Assembly (NCBI GenBank): GCA_001534745.1
Contig: CP013997.1
Location: forward strand, 4,402,001-4,466,000
DNA: 64,000 nt
Direction of reading: 5' to 3'
Source of the DNA: Pseudomonas monteilii
GTDB lineage: Bacteria > Pseudomonadota > Gammaproteobacteria > Pseudomonadales > Pseudomonadaceae
The position numbers and the translations under genes were made by a program. Under the pieces are notes generated by a model. It saw only the letters and a program-made list of their open reading frames with translations, did no database searches and was not told the origin of the DNA. Shown in pieces: positions 11,463 to 22,487 of this stretch (within the stretch, counting starts at the first letter, position 1; each line of letters begins with the position of its first letter).

Positions 11463-13304
11463 ATGCCTGATTACCGTTCCAAGACTTCCACCCACGGCCG
11501 CAACATGGCCGGCGCCCGTGCCCTGTGGCGTGCCACCGGCATGAAGGATGACGACTTCAAGAAGCCGATCATCGCCATCGCCAACTCGTTCACCCAGTTC
11601 GTCCCGGGCCATGTGCACCTGAAGGACCTGGGTCAGCTCGTGGCGCGCGAGATCGAGCGCGCCGGTGGCGTGGCCAAGGAATTCAACACCATCGCGGTCG
11701 ACGACGGCATCGCCATGGGCCACGACGGCATGCTCTATTCGCTGCCCAGCCGCGAGATCATCGCCGATGCGGTCGAATACATGGTCAACGCGCACTGCGC
11801 CGATGCCATCGTCTGCATCTCCAACTGCGACAAGATCACCCCCGGCATGCTGATGGCCGCCCTGCGCCTGAACATCCCTGTGATCTTCGTTTCCGGCGGC
11901 CCCATGGAAGCCGGCAAGACCAAACTGGCCAGCCACGGCCTGGATCTGGTCGACGCGATGGTCATCGCCGCCGACAGCTCGGCCTCCGACGAGAAGGTCG
12001 CCGAGTACGAGCGCAGCGCCTGCCCGACCTGCGGGTCGTGCTCGGGCATGTTCACCGCCAACTCGATGAACTGCCTGACCGAGGCCCTGGGCCTGGCCTT
12101 GCCTGGCAACGGCTCGACCCTGGCCACCCACTCGGACCGCGAGCAGCTGTTCCTCAAGGCCGGCCGCACCATCGTCGAGCTGTGCCAGCGCTACTATGGC
12201 GAGAACGACGCCTCGGTCCTGCCGCGCAGCATCGCCAACTTCAAGGCGTTCGAGAACGCCATGATGCTCGACATCGCCATGGGCGGCTCGACCAACACCA
12301 TCCTGCACCTGCTGGCCGCGGCCCAGGAAGGCGAAGTCGAGTTCGACCTGCGCGACATCGATCGCCTGTCGCGTACCGTACCGCAGCTGTGCAAGGTGGC
12401 GCCGAACATCCAGAAGTACCACATGGAGGACGTCCACCGCGCCGGTGGCATCTTCAGCATCCTCGGCTCTCTGGCCCGTGGTGGCCTGCTGCATACCGAC
12501 CTGCCGACCGTGCACAGTTCGAGCATGGCCGAGGCCATCGCCCAGTGGGACATCACCCAGACCGATGACGAAGCGGTGCACACCTTCTTCAAGGCAGGCC
12601 CGGCCGGCATCCCGACCCAGACCGCCTTCAGCCAGTCGACCCGCTGGGACACGCTGGACGATGACCGCGAGCATGGCTGCATCCGGAGTGTCGAGCACGC
12701 CTACTCGCAGGAAGGTGGCCTAGCCGTGCTGTACGGCAACATCGCCCAGGATGGCTGCGTGGTGAAGACGGCGGGCGTGGACGAGTCGATCCACGTGTTC
12801 GAGGGCACTGCCAAGATCTTCGAGAGCCAGGACAGCGCCGTGCGCGGCATCCTCGCCGACGAGGTGAAGGCGGGCGACATCGTCATCATCCGCTATGAAG
12901 GCCCGAAAGGTGGCCCGGGCATGCAGGAAATGCTCTACCCGACCTCCTACCTGAAGTCCAAAGGCCTGGGCAAAGCCTGCGCCTTGCTGACCGACGGGCG
13001 CTTCTCCGGCGGCACCTCGGGCCTGTCCATCGGCCATGCCTCGCCGGAAGCGGCGGCAGGCGGCGCCATCGGCCTGGTCAAGGATGGCGACAAGGTGTTG
13101 ATCGACATCCCCAATCGCTCGATCAACCTGCTGGTCAGCGACGAAGAGCTGTCGCACCGCCGCATCGAGCAGGACAAGAAAGGCTGGAAACCTGTCGAAG
13201 TCCGGCCACGCAAGGTCACCACGGCCTTGAAGGCTTATGCCCTGCTGGCCACCAGCGCCGACAAGGGTGCGGTGCGCAACAAGGCGATGCTTGAGGGGCT
13301 GTAA
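11463..13304 (+). CDS. ilvD: dihydroxy-acid dehydratase
   Basis: 613 aa, ATG after CCAGGAGTGCTTC. It dehydrates 2,3-dihydroxy-3-methylbutanoate (and methylpentanoate) to the 2-oxo acids of valine, leucine and isoleucine synthesis. Conserved cluster ligands are visible in '[10 protein letters not shown]' and '[19 protein letters not shown]'; further signatures are 'LALPGNGS' and '[16 protein letters not shown]'. Length matches the E. coli type (616 aa). It is a monocistronic unit ended by a strong terminator. Convergent or antisense open frames over it are codon-usage shadows. Confidence 0.98.
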   Translation: MPDYRSKTSTHGRNMAGARALWRATGMKDDDFKKPIIAIANSFTQFVPGHVHLKDLGQLVAREIERAGGVAKEFNTIAVDDGIAMGHDGMLYSLPSREIIADAVEYMVNAHCADAIVCISNCDKITPGMLMAALRLNIPVIFVSGGPMEAGKTKLASHGLDLVDAMVIAADSSASDEKVAEYERSACPTCGSCSGMFTANSMNCLTEALGLALPGNGSTLATHSDREQLFLKAGRTIVELCQRYYGENDASVLPRSIANFKAFENAMMLDIAMGGSTNTILHLLAAAQEGEVEFDLRDIDRLSRTVPQLCKVAPNIQKYHMEDVHRAGGIFSILGSLARGGLLHTDLPTVHSSSMAEAIAQWDITQTDDEAVHTFFKAGPAGIPTQTAFSQSTRWDTLDDDREHGCIRSVEHAYSQEGGLAVLYGNIAQDGCVVKTAGVDESIHVFEGTAKIFESQDSAVRGILADEVKAGDIVIIRYEGPKGGPGMQEMLYPTSYLKSKGLGKACALLTDGRFSGGTSGLSIGHASPEAAAGGAIGLVKDGDKVLIDIPNRSINLLVSDEELSHRRIEQDKKGWKPVEVRPRKVTTALKAYALLATSADKGAVRNKAMLEGL

Positions 13305-13322
13305 GGCACTGACGGCACAAGA

Positions 13323-13350
13323 AACCGGCGCCTGGAGCGCCGGTTTTTTA
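13323..13350 (+). terminator. Rho-independent terminator of ilvD
   Basis: AACCGGCGC-ctg-GAGCGCCGGTT hairpin followed directly by a run of six T. It starts 18 bases after the ilvD stop. Confidence 0.93.
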
Positions 13351-13409
13351 TTGTCCAATGCCAGCCCCTGTCTTAGGTCGAGGGGAACCCGGCATCCAAT
13401 CGGCGGCGA

Positions 13410-13450
13410 GCTTTATTCCATAAAGCACTATACACATTCCATTTGGGTAT
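13410..13450. promoter_or_regulatory. AT-rich control region of the cystine carrier gene
   Basis: Contains TTATTCCATAA (13413–13423), ATTCCATTTGG (13436–13446) and GGTATAAAT. The 11-bp ATTCCATTTGG recurs exactly upstream of metQ (45905–45915). Two half-site-like ATTCC words 20 bases apart would fit a LysR-type regulator such as CysB, but this is inference. Confidence 0.4.
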
Positions 13451-13541
13451 AAATCCGTTTGATTTCAGCCTGTTAGGATTTCCGGTTCGCATTCGCTTAC
13501 AGAGGCGATGCCCCCCTCTGCCTTTTATTGCTGGAGCTTCA

Positions 13542-14936
13542 ATGAACCTGCCGCTGTCGCTTAACCTGCTGGCGTTCCTGGCCCTGTTGCTGGGCCTGGC
13601 ACAAACCCGCCGCACCGACTGGAGCCTGGCCAAGAAGGTGCTGCTGGGCCTGGTGCTGGGCGTGGTCTTTGGCGTGGTCCTGCATACGCTCTATGGCGCC
13701 GGCCACCCTGTGCTGCAAGCCACCATCGGCTGGCTCGAGCTGGTCGGCAACGGCTACGTCGGCCTGCTGCAGATGATGATCATGCCGCTGATCTTCGCCT
13801 CGATCCTCAGCGCCGTGGCCCGTCTGCACAACGCGTCTTCGCTGGGCCGCATCAGTGTACTGAGCATCGGTACCCTGCTGCTGACCACGGCCATCGCCGC
13901 GCTGATCGGCATCGTCCTGACCAACCTGTTCGGCCTGACCGCCGAAGGGCTGGTGGCCGGTGCGCAGGAGTCGGCCCGTTTGCAGACCATCCACGGCGAA
14001 TACGCCGGCAAGGTCGCCAATCTCGACATTCCCAAGCTGCTGCTGTCGTTCATTCCGAGCAATCCGGTGGCCGACCTGGCACGGGCCAAGCCGACCTCGA
14101 TCATCAGCGTGGTGATCTTCGCCGTGTTCGTCGGGCTGGCGGCGCTGCAATTGATCAAGGATGACGCCGACAAGGGCGGGCGGGCGCTGTCCGCCATCGA
14201 CACCTTGCAGGCCTGGGTGATCCGCCTGGTTCGCCTGGTGATGAAGCTCACGCCCTATGGCGTGCTGGCCCTGATGGCCAAGGTGGTGGCCGGCTCCAAC
14301 CTGGACGACATCCTCAAGCTGGGCAGCTTCGTGGCGGTGTCCTACTTGGGGCTGGGCCTGATGTTCCTGGTCCATGCACTGATCCTGGCCGGGACCGGCG
14401 TCAGCCCGGTGCGTTTCTTCCGCAAGGTATGGCCGGTGCTGACCTTTGCCTTCACCAGCCGCTCCAGCGCGGCCAGCATTCCGTTGAACATCGAGGCGCA
14501 GACCTTGCGCCTAGGCGTGCCGCAATCGATCGCCAGCTTCTCGGCCTCCTTCGGTGCCACGGTCGGCCAGAACGGCTGCGCGGGTCTGTACCCGGCCATG
14601 CTGGCGGTGATGGTCGCGCCCGTGGTCGGTATCGACCCGCTGGACCCGTGGTGGATCGCGACGCTGGTGGCCATCGTCACCCTGAGTTCGGTCGGCGTGG
14701 CCGGCGTCGGTGGCGGTGCAACCTTCGCCGCACTGATCGTCCTGCCGGCCATGGGTCTGCCGGTCGAGCTGGTGGCCTTGCTGATCTCGGTCGAGCCGCT
14801 GATCGACATGGGGCGCACGGCGCTCAATGTGAACGGTTCGATGGCGGCGGGTGTGGTCACCAGCCAGCTGTTGGGCCAGACCGATCGGCAGGTGCTGCTG
14901 GCGGAAGAGCGGGCCGAGCTGACCCAGGCGGGATAA
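13542..14936 (+). CDS. tcyP: L-cystine:cation symporter, TcyP/YdjN type
   Basis: 464 aa from ATG 13542 (GGAG 7 bases upstream); the 33 extra codons of the longer frame cover the promoter. It belongs to the dicarboxylate/amino-acid:cation symporter family: ~8 membrane helices, '[19 protein letters not shown]', the serine-rich re-entrant '[12 protein letters not shown]', and '[19 protein letters not shown]' with the C-terminal hairpin '[16 protein letters not shown]'. The TSRSSAA variant in place of the glutamate-carrier 'T.SS..TLP' is characteristic of TcyP/YdjN cystine carriers. It imports cystine across the inner membrane as a sulfur source. Upstream sits an AT-rich motif also found before metQ, suggesting sulfur control. 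Confidence 0.85.
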   Translation: MNLPLSLNLLAFLALLLGLAQTRRTDWSLAKKVLLGLVLGVVFGVVLHTLYGAGHPVLQATIGWLELVGNGYVGLLQMMIMPLIFASILSAVARLHNASSLGRISVLSIGTLLLTTAIAALIGIVLTNLFGLTAEGLVAGAQESARLQTIHGEYAGKVANLDIPKLLLSFIPSNPVADLARAKPTSIISVVIFAVFVGLAALQLIKDDADKGGRALSAIDTLQAWVIRLVRLVMKLTPYGVLALMAKVVAGSNLDDILKLGSFVAVSYLGLGLMFLVHALILAGTGVSPVRFFRKVWPVLTFAFTSRSSAASIPLNIEAQTLRLGVPQSIASFSASFGATVGQNGCAGLYPAMLAVMVAPVVGIDPLDPWWIATLVAIVTLSSVGVAGVGGGATFAALIVLPAMGLPVELVALLISVEPLIDMGRTALNVNGSMAAGVVTSQLLGQTDRQVLLAEERAELTQAG

Positions 14937-14944
14937 GAGAAGGA

Positions 14945-14976
14945 TCGCTGGCGTACACGCTCGGGTACGCCAGCGA
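14945..14976. terminator. Hairpin between convergent tcyP and folA
   Basis: Perfect 12-bp arms TCGCTGGCGTAC / GTACGCCAGCGA with an 8-base loop, centred between the two stop codons. No T-run; likely a shared 3'-end structure. Confidence 0.6.
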
Positions 14977-14984
14977 GAACGACG

Positions 14985-15500
14985 TCAGCGCTTGTCCCAG
15001 ACTTCGAACCGGTAGGGAGGACGCCCCTCCTCCACCTGCGGCTGGTCGGACGACAACCGCCACTGCGCTTCGTCGAACGCGGGAAACCAGGCATCACCCT
15101 CCGGCTGCAAGGCCACCTGCGTCAAGTACAGGCGATCGACCCTGCCTTGCTCCAGCGCCTGCGCGTACAGCTGCGCGCCTCCGATCAGCATCAGTTCCTG
15201 GACACCCTGTTCCCTTGCCCAGGCGTCGGCCCGGGCGATGGCCTCGTCCAACGACGGAAACACCTCGGCACCCTCGAGCCGCAGGTCCGGTTGCCGGCTG
15301 ACCACCAGGTTCAGACGCCCTGGCAGAGGCCGCCCCAGGGAGTCCCACGTCTTGCGCCCCATGATGATCGGCTTGCCGAGCGTGACGGACTTGAAATATT
15401 TGAAGTCGCCTGGCAGATGCCAAGGCATGCGATTGTCGATGCCGATGACGCGGTTCTCGGCGAGTGCCGCGATCAGGCTGAGGGGGAGTGAGGTCTTCAT
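14985..15500 (-). CDS. folA: dihydrofolate reductase
   Basis: 171 aa. Conserved DHFR marks: 'LIAALAENRVIGIDNRMPWHLPGDFKYFK' region (residues ~8–36; W and the D/E-position acidic residue in 'PGDF'), 'GRKTWDSLGRPLPGR' and 'ELMLIGGAQLYAQAL'. It reduces dihydrofolate to tetrahydrofolate with NADPH, feeding one-carbon transfer and thymidylate synthesis; thyA is in the same window 7 kb away and not in an operon with it. The normal length supports the start at 15500. Confidence 0.97.
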   Translation of the reverse strand: MKTSLPLSLIAALAENRVIGIDNRMPWHLPGDFKYFKSVTLGKPIIMGRKTWDSLGRPLPGRLNLVVSRQPDLRLEGAEVFPSLDEAIARADAWAREQGVQELMLIGGAQLYAQALEQGRVDRLYLTQVALQPEGDAWFPAFDEAQWRLSSDQPQVEEGRPPYRFEVWDKR

Positions 15501-15575
15501 GGGTCCGAGGATAGCAAAGCCGATGGGTGAACGCCTGGGTTATGCTGTGGACTGGACTGTCCGACGGAAGCCGCT

Positions 15576-16955
15576 GTGACTCAACTGACCGAACTCGACA
15601 CACACTGGCTGACCGAAGCGGTGCGTTTGCGTGAAGCGCAGGCCGGCCCGCTGGAGGATCAGGAAGCCAATCGACAGGCGCGCCAACAGGGCGGAGACCT
15701 GACCACGCGCATTCAACGCCGTGCCCTGTGGCTGGCCGACCGTGACGGCCTGGTCGAGGCCCTGCGCCACTGGAAGCAAGGCGCGCGCCTCGCATTGCTG
15801 GGGCTGATGCTGCTGGCACTGTTCAGCGGCGCCGGCCTGGCATTCGCCGCGCTGGGCGACGGCCAGCGACCGGTCAACGTCTTCTGGGCCCTGGGCAGCT
15901 TGCTGGGGGTCAACCTGGTGCTGCTGCTGGGCTGGGCCGTCGGCTTTTCCCTGTCGGGCGCGCACGGCGAGGGGCTGGGACGCCTGTGGCTGTGGCTCAG
16001 TGCGCGCCTGGCCCGCGACGCCAAAGCCACGCAACTGGCGCCAGCACTGCTGGTCCTGCTGCAGCGGCAGCGCCTGGACCGCTGGCTGCTCGGCCTGCTG
16101 GTGCATGGGCTCTGGCTGCTGGCCCTGAGCACGGCCCTGGTCATGGCGCTGGTGCTGTTGGCGACCCGCCGTTATGGCTTCGTGTGGGAAACCACCATTC
16201 TGGGCAGCGACACCTTCGTTGGCCTTACCCAGGCCCTGGGCGCCCTGCCCGCCTCGCTGGGCTTCAACGTTCCGGACGTAGGCATGATCCGCAGCAGTGG
16301 CGCCGATCAACCGTCCTTCGACCTGGCGCGCCAGGCCTGGGCAGGCTGGCTGCTCGGTGTACTGGTGGTCTACGGTATCGTGCCGCGCCTGCTGCTCGCC
16401 TTGCTCTGTTTGTGGCGCTGGCGTCGAGGGCGCGCGCGCCTGACGCTGGACCTCGACCAACCCGCCTACGGCCAATTGCGTGCCCACCTGATACCCAGCA
16501 GCGAGCGGCTGGGCGTGCAGGATGCCGCGCCTGAACGCTTGCACCAGGTGCAGGCCCTGCCGGCGAATGCCTCGGACGAAGGCGCGGTGCTAGTAGGACT
16601 CGAGCTGGATGACCGACGTCCCTGGCCGCCCAGCCTGCCGACCCGTGTCACCGATGCGGGCCTGCTCGACAGCCGCGCTTCGCGCCAGCGCTTGCTCGAG
16701 CAACTGAGTCATTACCCACCCGCGCGCCTGCTGGTCGCCTGCGACCCCTTGCGCTCGCCCGATCGCGGCAGCATGGCCCTGCTGGCGGAGCTGGCGCGTA
16801 CGGCCGGCAATACGCGGATCTGGCTGCTGCCTGCCGCACCGGACCTGCCCGTCGACCCGGCACGCCTGGACGACTGGCATCAGGCCCTGGCGCAACTGGG
16901 GTTGAGTGCGGATTCGACCTCCCCTCTGACGTGGCTGGAGCATGGGCATGACTGA
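15576..16955 (+). CDS. DUF2868 family membrane protein
   Basis: 459 aa, GTG start. The N-terminus is polar and helical ('HWLTEAVRLREAQAGPLEDQEANR'), then hydrophobic segments near residues 68–88, 100–122, 155–185 and 240–275 suggest an inner-membrane protein with a cytoplasmic C-terminal domain. Function is unknown. Its last 14 bases overlap the start of the DUF3482 GTPase, so the two are made together; this pairing recurs in pseudomonads next to folA (from general knowledge). The C-terminal domain has a Rossmann-like feel ('RLLVACDPLRSPDRGSMALL') but no catalytic motif I recognise. Confidence 0.8.
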   Translation: MTQLTELDTHWLTEAVRLREAQAGPLEDQEANRQARQQGGDLTTRIQRRALWLADRDGLVEALRHWKQGARLALLGLMLLALFSGAGLAFAALGDGQRPVNVFWALGSLLGVNLVLLLGWAVGFSLSGAHGEGLGRLWLWLSARLARDAKATQLAPALLVLLQRQRLDRWLLGLLVHGLWLLALSTALVMALVLLATRRYGFVWETTILGSDTFVGLTQALGALPASLGFNVPDVGMIRSSGADQPSFDLARQAWAGWLLGVLVVYGIVPRLLLALLCLWRWRRGRARLTLDLDQPAYGQLRAHLIPSSERLGVQDAAPERLHQVQALPANASDEGAVLVGLELDDRRPWPPSLPTRVTDAGLLDSRASRQRLLEQLSHYPPARLLVACDPLRSPDRGSMALLAELARTAGNTRIWLLPAAPDLPVDPARLDDWHQALAQLGLSADSTSPLTWLEHGHD

Positions 16956-18312
16956 GCCGCTGAAACTGGCCGTGGTCGGCCACACCAATGTGGGCAAGAC
17001 GTCGCTGCTGCGCACGCTGACCCGGGATGTCGGCTTTGGCGAGGTCTCCCACCGCCCGAGCACCACCCGTCATGTCGAAGGTGCGCGCCTGTCGGTCGAC
17101 GGCCAGGCGCTGATGGAGCTGTACGACACCCCCGGCCTGGAGGATGCGATCGCGCTGCTGGACTACCTGGAGCGACTGGATCGCCCCGGCGAACGGCTCG
17201 ACGGCCCGTCGCGGGTCGAGCGCTTTCTGGAGGGCAGCGAGGCTCGCCAGCGCTTCGAGCAGGAGGCCAAGGTGCTGCGCCAATTGCTCGCCAGTGACGC
17301 CGGCCTCTATGTGATCGATGCGCGTGAACCCGTCCTGGCCAAGTACCGCGACGAGCTGGAGGTACTGGCCAATTGCGGCAAGCCCCTGCTGCCGGTGCTG
17401 AATTTCGTGGCCAGCCCTACCCACCGTGAACCCCAGTGGCGCGAAGCGCTGGCTCGTCTGGGCTTGCATGCGCTGGTGCGCTTCGACAGTGTCGCGCCGC
17501 CCGAGGACGGCGAACGTCGCCTGTACGAAAGCTTAGCCTTGCTGCTCGAGTCCGCCCGCCCGGCCTTGCAGCGACTGATCGACGATCAGCAGGCGCAACG
17601 GCTCGCGCGCCAGCAGGCGGGCAAGCGGCTGATCGCCGAGCTGCTGCTCGATTGCGCCGCCTGCCGACGCAGCGTGGTGGCCGAACCGGCTGCCGAAGCC
17701 GCTGCCATCGAAGCCCTGCGCCAGACGGTGCGCCAGCGCGAGCAGCACTGCGTCGAGGCCTTGCTGCGCCTGTATGCCTTCCGACGCGAAGACGCCACCG
17801 CCCATGACCTCCCGTTGCTGGATGGACGCTGGGGCGACGACCTGTTCAATCCCGAGACCTTGCGTGTGCTGGGCGTGCGGGTAGGCAGTGGCGTTGCGGC
17901 AGGGGCGGCGGCAGGCGCGGGCGTCGACCTGCTGATGGGGGGCCTGACCTTGGGCGCGGCGGCCCTGGCCGGTGCCGTGGCGGGTGGCGCCTTGCAGACG
18001 GCGCGCAACTATGGCTCGCGCCTGATGGGCAAGTTCAAGGGCGCACGCGAATTGACGGTGCACGACGATGTGCTGCGCCTGCTGGCCTTGCGCCAACAGC
18101 AGTTGATGGTTGCCCTGGATCACCGGGGTCATGCCGCGCAAGGCAGCGTGCAGCTCGACGCCCTGGACGAGCAGACCTGGCGCAAGGGCAAGCTGCCCGA
18201 GCCGCTGCTCAAGGCACGCGCGCACCCGCGCTGGTCGACGCTCAACCCGCAGGGCAACTCGCGGCTGGAAGAGCGGCAGGAACAGGTAGAGCGGCTGGCG
18301 CAGGGGCTATAG
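16942..18312 (+). CDS. DUF3482 family GTPase with a glycine-rich membrane hairpin
   Basis: 456 aa from ATG 16942 (a second ATG is two codons in). The N-terminal domain has P-loop G1 'GHTNVGKTS', a Thr-rich G2 ('RPSTTRH') and G3 'DTPG'. The expected G4 NKxD is degenerate: after 'LLPVL' it reads NFVA, so guanine specificity is uncertain. Around residues 308–348 there is a long Gly/Ala hydrophobic stretch ('GAAAGAGVDLLMGG' and on) that could insert into or bend a membrane. It overlaps the DUF2868 membrane gene by 14 bases. Family function is unknown; a membrane-recruited switch NTPase acting with DUF2868 is inference. Confidence 0.85.
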   Translation: MGMTEPLKLAVVGHTNVGKTSLLRTLTRDVGFGEVSHRPSTTRHVEGARLSVDGQALMELYDTPGLEDAIALLDYLERLDRPGERLDGPSRVERFLEGSEARQRFEQEAKVLRQLLASDAGLYVIDAREPVLAKYRDELEVLANCGKPLLPVLNFVASPTHREPQWREALARLGLHALVRFDSVAPPEDGERRLYESLALLLESARPALQRLIDDQQAQRLARQQAGKRLIAELLLDCAACRRSVVAEPAAEAAAIEALRQTVRQREQHCVEALLRLYAFRREDATAHDLPLLDGRWGDDLFNPETLRVLGVRVGSGVAAGAAAGAGVDLLMGGLTLGAAALAGAVAGGALQTARNYGSRLMGKFKGARELTVHDDVLRLLALRQQQLMVALDHRGHAAQGSVQLDALDEQTWRKGKLPEPLLKARAHPRWSTLNPQGNSRLEERQEQVERLAQGL

Positions 18313-18342
18313 CGCTCGCCCCTGCCCACGCGTCAAACCGTA

Positions 18343-20592
18343 TCAGTGCCGTAACAGCCGCAGGCCGTTGAACACCACCAGCAGGCTGACACCCATGTCG
18401 GCGAATACTGCCATCCACAGGGTCGACAGGCCTGCGAAGGTGATCGCCAGGAACACGGCCTTGATGCCTAGGGCCAGCACCAGGTTCTGCGTCAGGATAG
18501 TGGCCGTCTGCCGAGACAGCGCAATGAAGGCCGGGATCTTGCGCAGATCGTCGTCCATCAGTGCGACATCGGCCGTCTCGATCGCCGTGTCGGTGCCGGC
18601 CGCTGCCATGGCGAACCCGATGTCGGCACGGGCCAATGCGGGCGCATCGTTGATCCCGTCGCCGACCATGCCGACCCGCTGCCCTTGCCCGGCATGACGC
18701 TCGATCAGGCGCAGCTTGTCCTCCGGCAGCAGGTTGCCTTCGGCCTCATCGATACCGACCTGTTCGGCGATGGCCTGGGCGGTGTGCGGGTTGTCACCGG
18801 TCAGCATGAGCGTGCGTACGCCCAGGGCATGCAACTGCGCGATGGCTTCGCGGCTGCTGCTCTTCACCGTGTCCGCCACCGCGAACAGTGCCAACGGACC
18901 TGAAGGATCGAGCAGCAAGACCACGGTCTTGCCCTGGCGCTCCAGCCGATCGAGTTCGGTTTCCAGCACGGGCGAACACAGGCCCAGCTCCTCGACCAGG
19001 CGATGATTGCCCAAATGGTACGTCTGCCCGCCGATCTCGCCACGCACGCCGCGGCCTGCCAGGGCCGTGAAGGCCTCGACCGGGTCATCGGCCAGCCCTT
19101 GGGCACGGCCCTGTTCGGCGATGGCACGTGACACCGGGTGATCGGAGCGCGCCGCCAGGCTGGCGGCCAGGGCCTGGGCACGCGCCTCGAAGGCCGGCTG
19201 CAGGACTTGGAAATCGGTCTGGACCGGGCGGCCATGGGTCAGCGTGCCGGTCTTGTCGAGCGCCAGCACGCTGAGCTTGCGGCCTTCCTCGAGGTAGACC
19301 CCGCCCTTGACCAGGATGCCCTTGCGCGCGGCGGCGGCCAGCCCGCTGACGATGGTCACTGGCGTGGAGATCACCAGGGCGCAGGGGCAGGCGACCACCA
19401 GCAGTACCAGGGCCCGGTAGATCCAGTCGAACCACAGGCCACCCAGCAACAGCGGTGGAACCAGCGCCACCAACAGGGCCACGGCAAAGACGATGGGGGT
19501 ATACAGCCGCGAGAAGCGGTCGACGAAGCGCTGGGTCGGCGCCTTGGCGCCCTGCGCCTGTTCCACGGCCTTGATGATGCGCGCCAGCGTCGATTCGCCG
19601 GCCGCAGCGGTCACGTGGTATTCCAGGGCGCCGGACTGATTGATGGTGCCGGCGAACACCTTGTCGCCCACCCCCTTCTCCACTGGCAGGCTCTCGCCGG
19701 TGATCGGCGCCTGGTCGACGGTCGACTGCCCGCGGACCACTTCACCGTCCAGGCCGATGCGTTCGCCTGGCTTGACCCGCACCATTGCGCCCAAGGCCAC
19801 CTCACGCACGGGTAGCTCACGCCACTGACCCTCGGCCTGCTGCACGGTGGCCACGTCCGGGGTGAGCTGCATCAACCCGCCGATGGCGCGTCGCGCGCGA
19901 TCCAGGGAGCGGGCCTCGATCAGTTCGGCCAGGGTGAACAACACCATCACCATGGCGGCTTCGGGCCACTGGCCGATCAGCACGGCGCCCGTCACGGCGA
20001 TGCTCATCAGGGCATTGATGTTCAGGTTGAGGTGGCGCAGCGCGATCCAGCCCTTGCGGTAGGTGCCCAGGCCACACCCCAGGATGGCGCCGAGCGCCAG
20101 CACGGCCACCACCCACTCTGGCGCCAAGCCGGTGAAGTGCAGGACTTCAGCCGCCAGCGCGGCTGAGGCGGACAATGCCAGGGGCCACCAGCGCGTGGGA
20201 GTGGAGCCGCCAAGCGGCGCGCTGTCGGCATCGTCGGCCAGCGGTTCGGCGTGCATGCCCAGGCTGGCGATGGCCTGCTGGATCTCGGCGGTATCGGCCA
20301 GGGTATGGCGCACGCCCAGCACGCGGTTGAGCAGGTTGAATTCCAGTTGCTCGATGCCCGGCATGCGGCTCAGCTGGTCCTGGATCAGCCCTTGCTCGGT
20401 GGGACAGTCCATGGCCTCGATGCGAAAGCGGCTCAGGCTTGCGTCATCGCTGGCCTGGTCCGTCAGCGTCACCTGCGCGGGAGCGGCCTGGGTGCCGCAG
20501 CAGGTGTGTGCAGCGTGCTCATGGCCGTGATCGTGATCGTGATCGTGCGAAGCATGCGCGTGTTTATGGTCGTGGCTGACAGGCTGGCCCAT
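18343..20592 (-). CDS. cadA: Cd2+/Zn2+/Pb2+-exporting P-type ATPase
   Basis: 749 aa from ATG 20592. Order of parts: a His-rich N-terminus ('HDHKHAHASHDHDHDHGHEH'), a heavy-metal-associated domain with the 'MDCPTE' metal site, P1B helices, the phosphatase motif 'TGES', the transmembrane 'CPCAL' metal motif, the phosphorylated 'DKTGTLT', 'HPVSRA' and 'MVGDGINDAPAL'. This is the P1B-2 (CadA/ZntA) pattern, which drives divalent soft metals out of the cytoplasm using ATP. It is divergent from cadR with a MerR-type operator in between; the His tail fits zinc or cadmium binding. Confidence 0.94.
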   Translation of the reverse strand: MGQPVSHDHKHAHASHDHDHDHGHEHAAHTCCGTQAAPAQVTLTDQASDDASLSRFRIEAMDCPTEQGLIQDQLSRMPGIEQLEFNLLNRVLGVRHTLADTAEIQQAIASLGMHAEPLADDADSAPLGGSTPTRWWPLALSASAALAAEVLHFTGLAPEWVVAVLALGAILGCGLGTYRKGWIALRHLNLNINALMSIAVTGAVLIGQWPEAAMVMVLFTLAELIEARSLDRARRAIGGLMQLTPDVATVQQAEGQWRELPVREVALGAMVRVKPGERIGLDGEVVRGQSTVDQAPITGESLPVEKGVGDKVFAGTINQSGALEYHVTAAAGESTLARIIKAVEQAQGAKAPTQRFVDRFSRLYTPIVFAVALLVALVPPLLLGGLWFDWIYRALVLLVVACPCALVISTPVTIVSGLAAAARKGILVKGGVYLEEGRKLSVLALDKTGTLTHGRPVQTDFQVLQPAFEARAQALAASLAARSDHPVSRAIAEQGRAQGLADDPVEAFTALAGRGVRGEIGGQTYHLGNHRLVEELGLCSPVLETELDRLERQGKTVVLLLDPSGPLALFAVADTVKSSSREAIAQLHALGVRTLMLTGDNPHTAQAIAEQVGIDEAEGNLLPEDKLRLIERHAGQGQRVGMVGDGINDAPALARADIGFAMAAAGTDTAIETADVALMDDDLRKIPAFIALSRQTATILTQNLVLALGIKAVFLAITFAGLSTLWMAVFADMGVSLLVVFNGLRLLRH

Positions 20593-20629
20593 GGACAGAT
20601 CCCCGAAGATGCGTATTGCCAAAGTGAAC

Positions 20630-20650
20630 ACCCTGTAGCCACTATAGGGT
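20630..20650. promoter_or_regulatory. CadR operator/promoter between cadA and cadR
   Basis: Dyad ACCCTGTAGCCACTATAGGGT, imperfect symmetry with ACCCT/AGGGT arms. On the minus strand TTGACC precedes it, giving the elongated -35/-10 spacing usual for MerR-family promoters. The operator lies between the divergent starts (20592 and 20675), so CadR probably controls cadA and itself. Confidence 0.85.
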
Positions 20651-20674
20651 CAAGTATCTTCGACGAGGTGAGCG

Positions 20675-21118
20675 ATGAAGATTGGAGAACTGGCGGCGGC
20701 CACCGATTGCGCGGTCGAGACCATTCGCTACTACGAACGCGAGCGCCTGCTGCCCGCGCCAGCGCGTAGCGAGGGCAATTACCGGGTGTACACCCAGGCC
20801 CATGTCGAGCGGCTGACGTTCATCCGCAACTGCCGCACCCTGGACATGACCCTCGACGAGATCCGTAGCCTGCTGCGCTTGCGTGACAGCCCTGAAGACC
20901 AGTGCGCCAGCGTCAATGCGCTGATCGACGAGCACATCGAGCACGTGCAGGCGCGCATCGACGGGCTGATGGCCTTGCAGACGCAGCTGACCGATTTGCG
21001 CCAGCGCTGCCAGGCCCGGGAAGCGCAGTGTTCGATCCTTCAGCGCCTGGAGGTGACGGGTGCGGTGACGGCGGTGGACGTCGAGCATTCGCATGTCGGG
21101 CGCAGTCACGAGCGTTAG
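20675..21118 (+). CDS. cadR: MerR family Cd(II)-responsive regulator
   Basis: 147 aa; ATG after GAGGTGAGCG. It starts with the MerR winged helix 'MKIGELAAATDCAVETIRYY', then 'ERLLPAPARSEGNYRVY', the dimer helix, and the metal-binding Cys residues: 'EDQCASVN' (~Cys77), and the pair in 'CQAREAQC' (~Cys112/119), the spacing of CadR/PbrR proteins. A His-containing tail ('VDVEHSHVGRSHER') ends the protein, as in P. putida CadR. It activates cadA when cadmium is bound. No signal of truncation. Confidence 0.94.
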   Translation: MKIGELAAATDCAVETIRYYERERLLPAPARSEGNYRVYTQAHVERLTFIRNCRTLDMTLDEIRSLLRLRDSPEDQCASVNALIDEHIEHVQARIDGLMALQTQLTDLRQRCQAREAQCSILQRLEVTGAVTAVDVEHSHVGRSHER

Positions 21119-21159
21119 GCGTCGGGGGCAGATGGGGGTTCTGTAGCGGATGACCTGGC

Positions 21160-21187
21160 GCTATCGCGGGCAAGCCCGCTCCCACAC
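21160..21187. repeat. REP element between cadR and the insertion sequence
   Basis: Single REP arm CTATCGCGGGCAAGCCCGCT followed by CCCACAC, the same core as the units at 3341–4149. The rest of 21119–21217 shows nothing further. Confidence 0.8.
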
Positions 21188-21253
21188 CTCCCCTTCACAT
21201 TGCAGTGATATCTGCGGTGGTCAACTTTTTCCGGACACCTTGATCGGTGATTT

Positions 21254-22410
<1,157 letters not shown>

Positions 22411-22487
22411 TCAGTAGGGGTATTTTCACCTATTGAGGTGTCCGGGGCCATTAGACCAGCTCAATCGGCTGCTGCGGCTCAGTTCCT

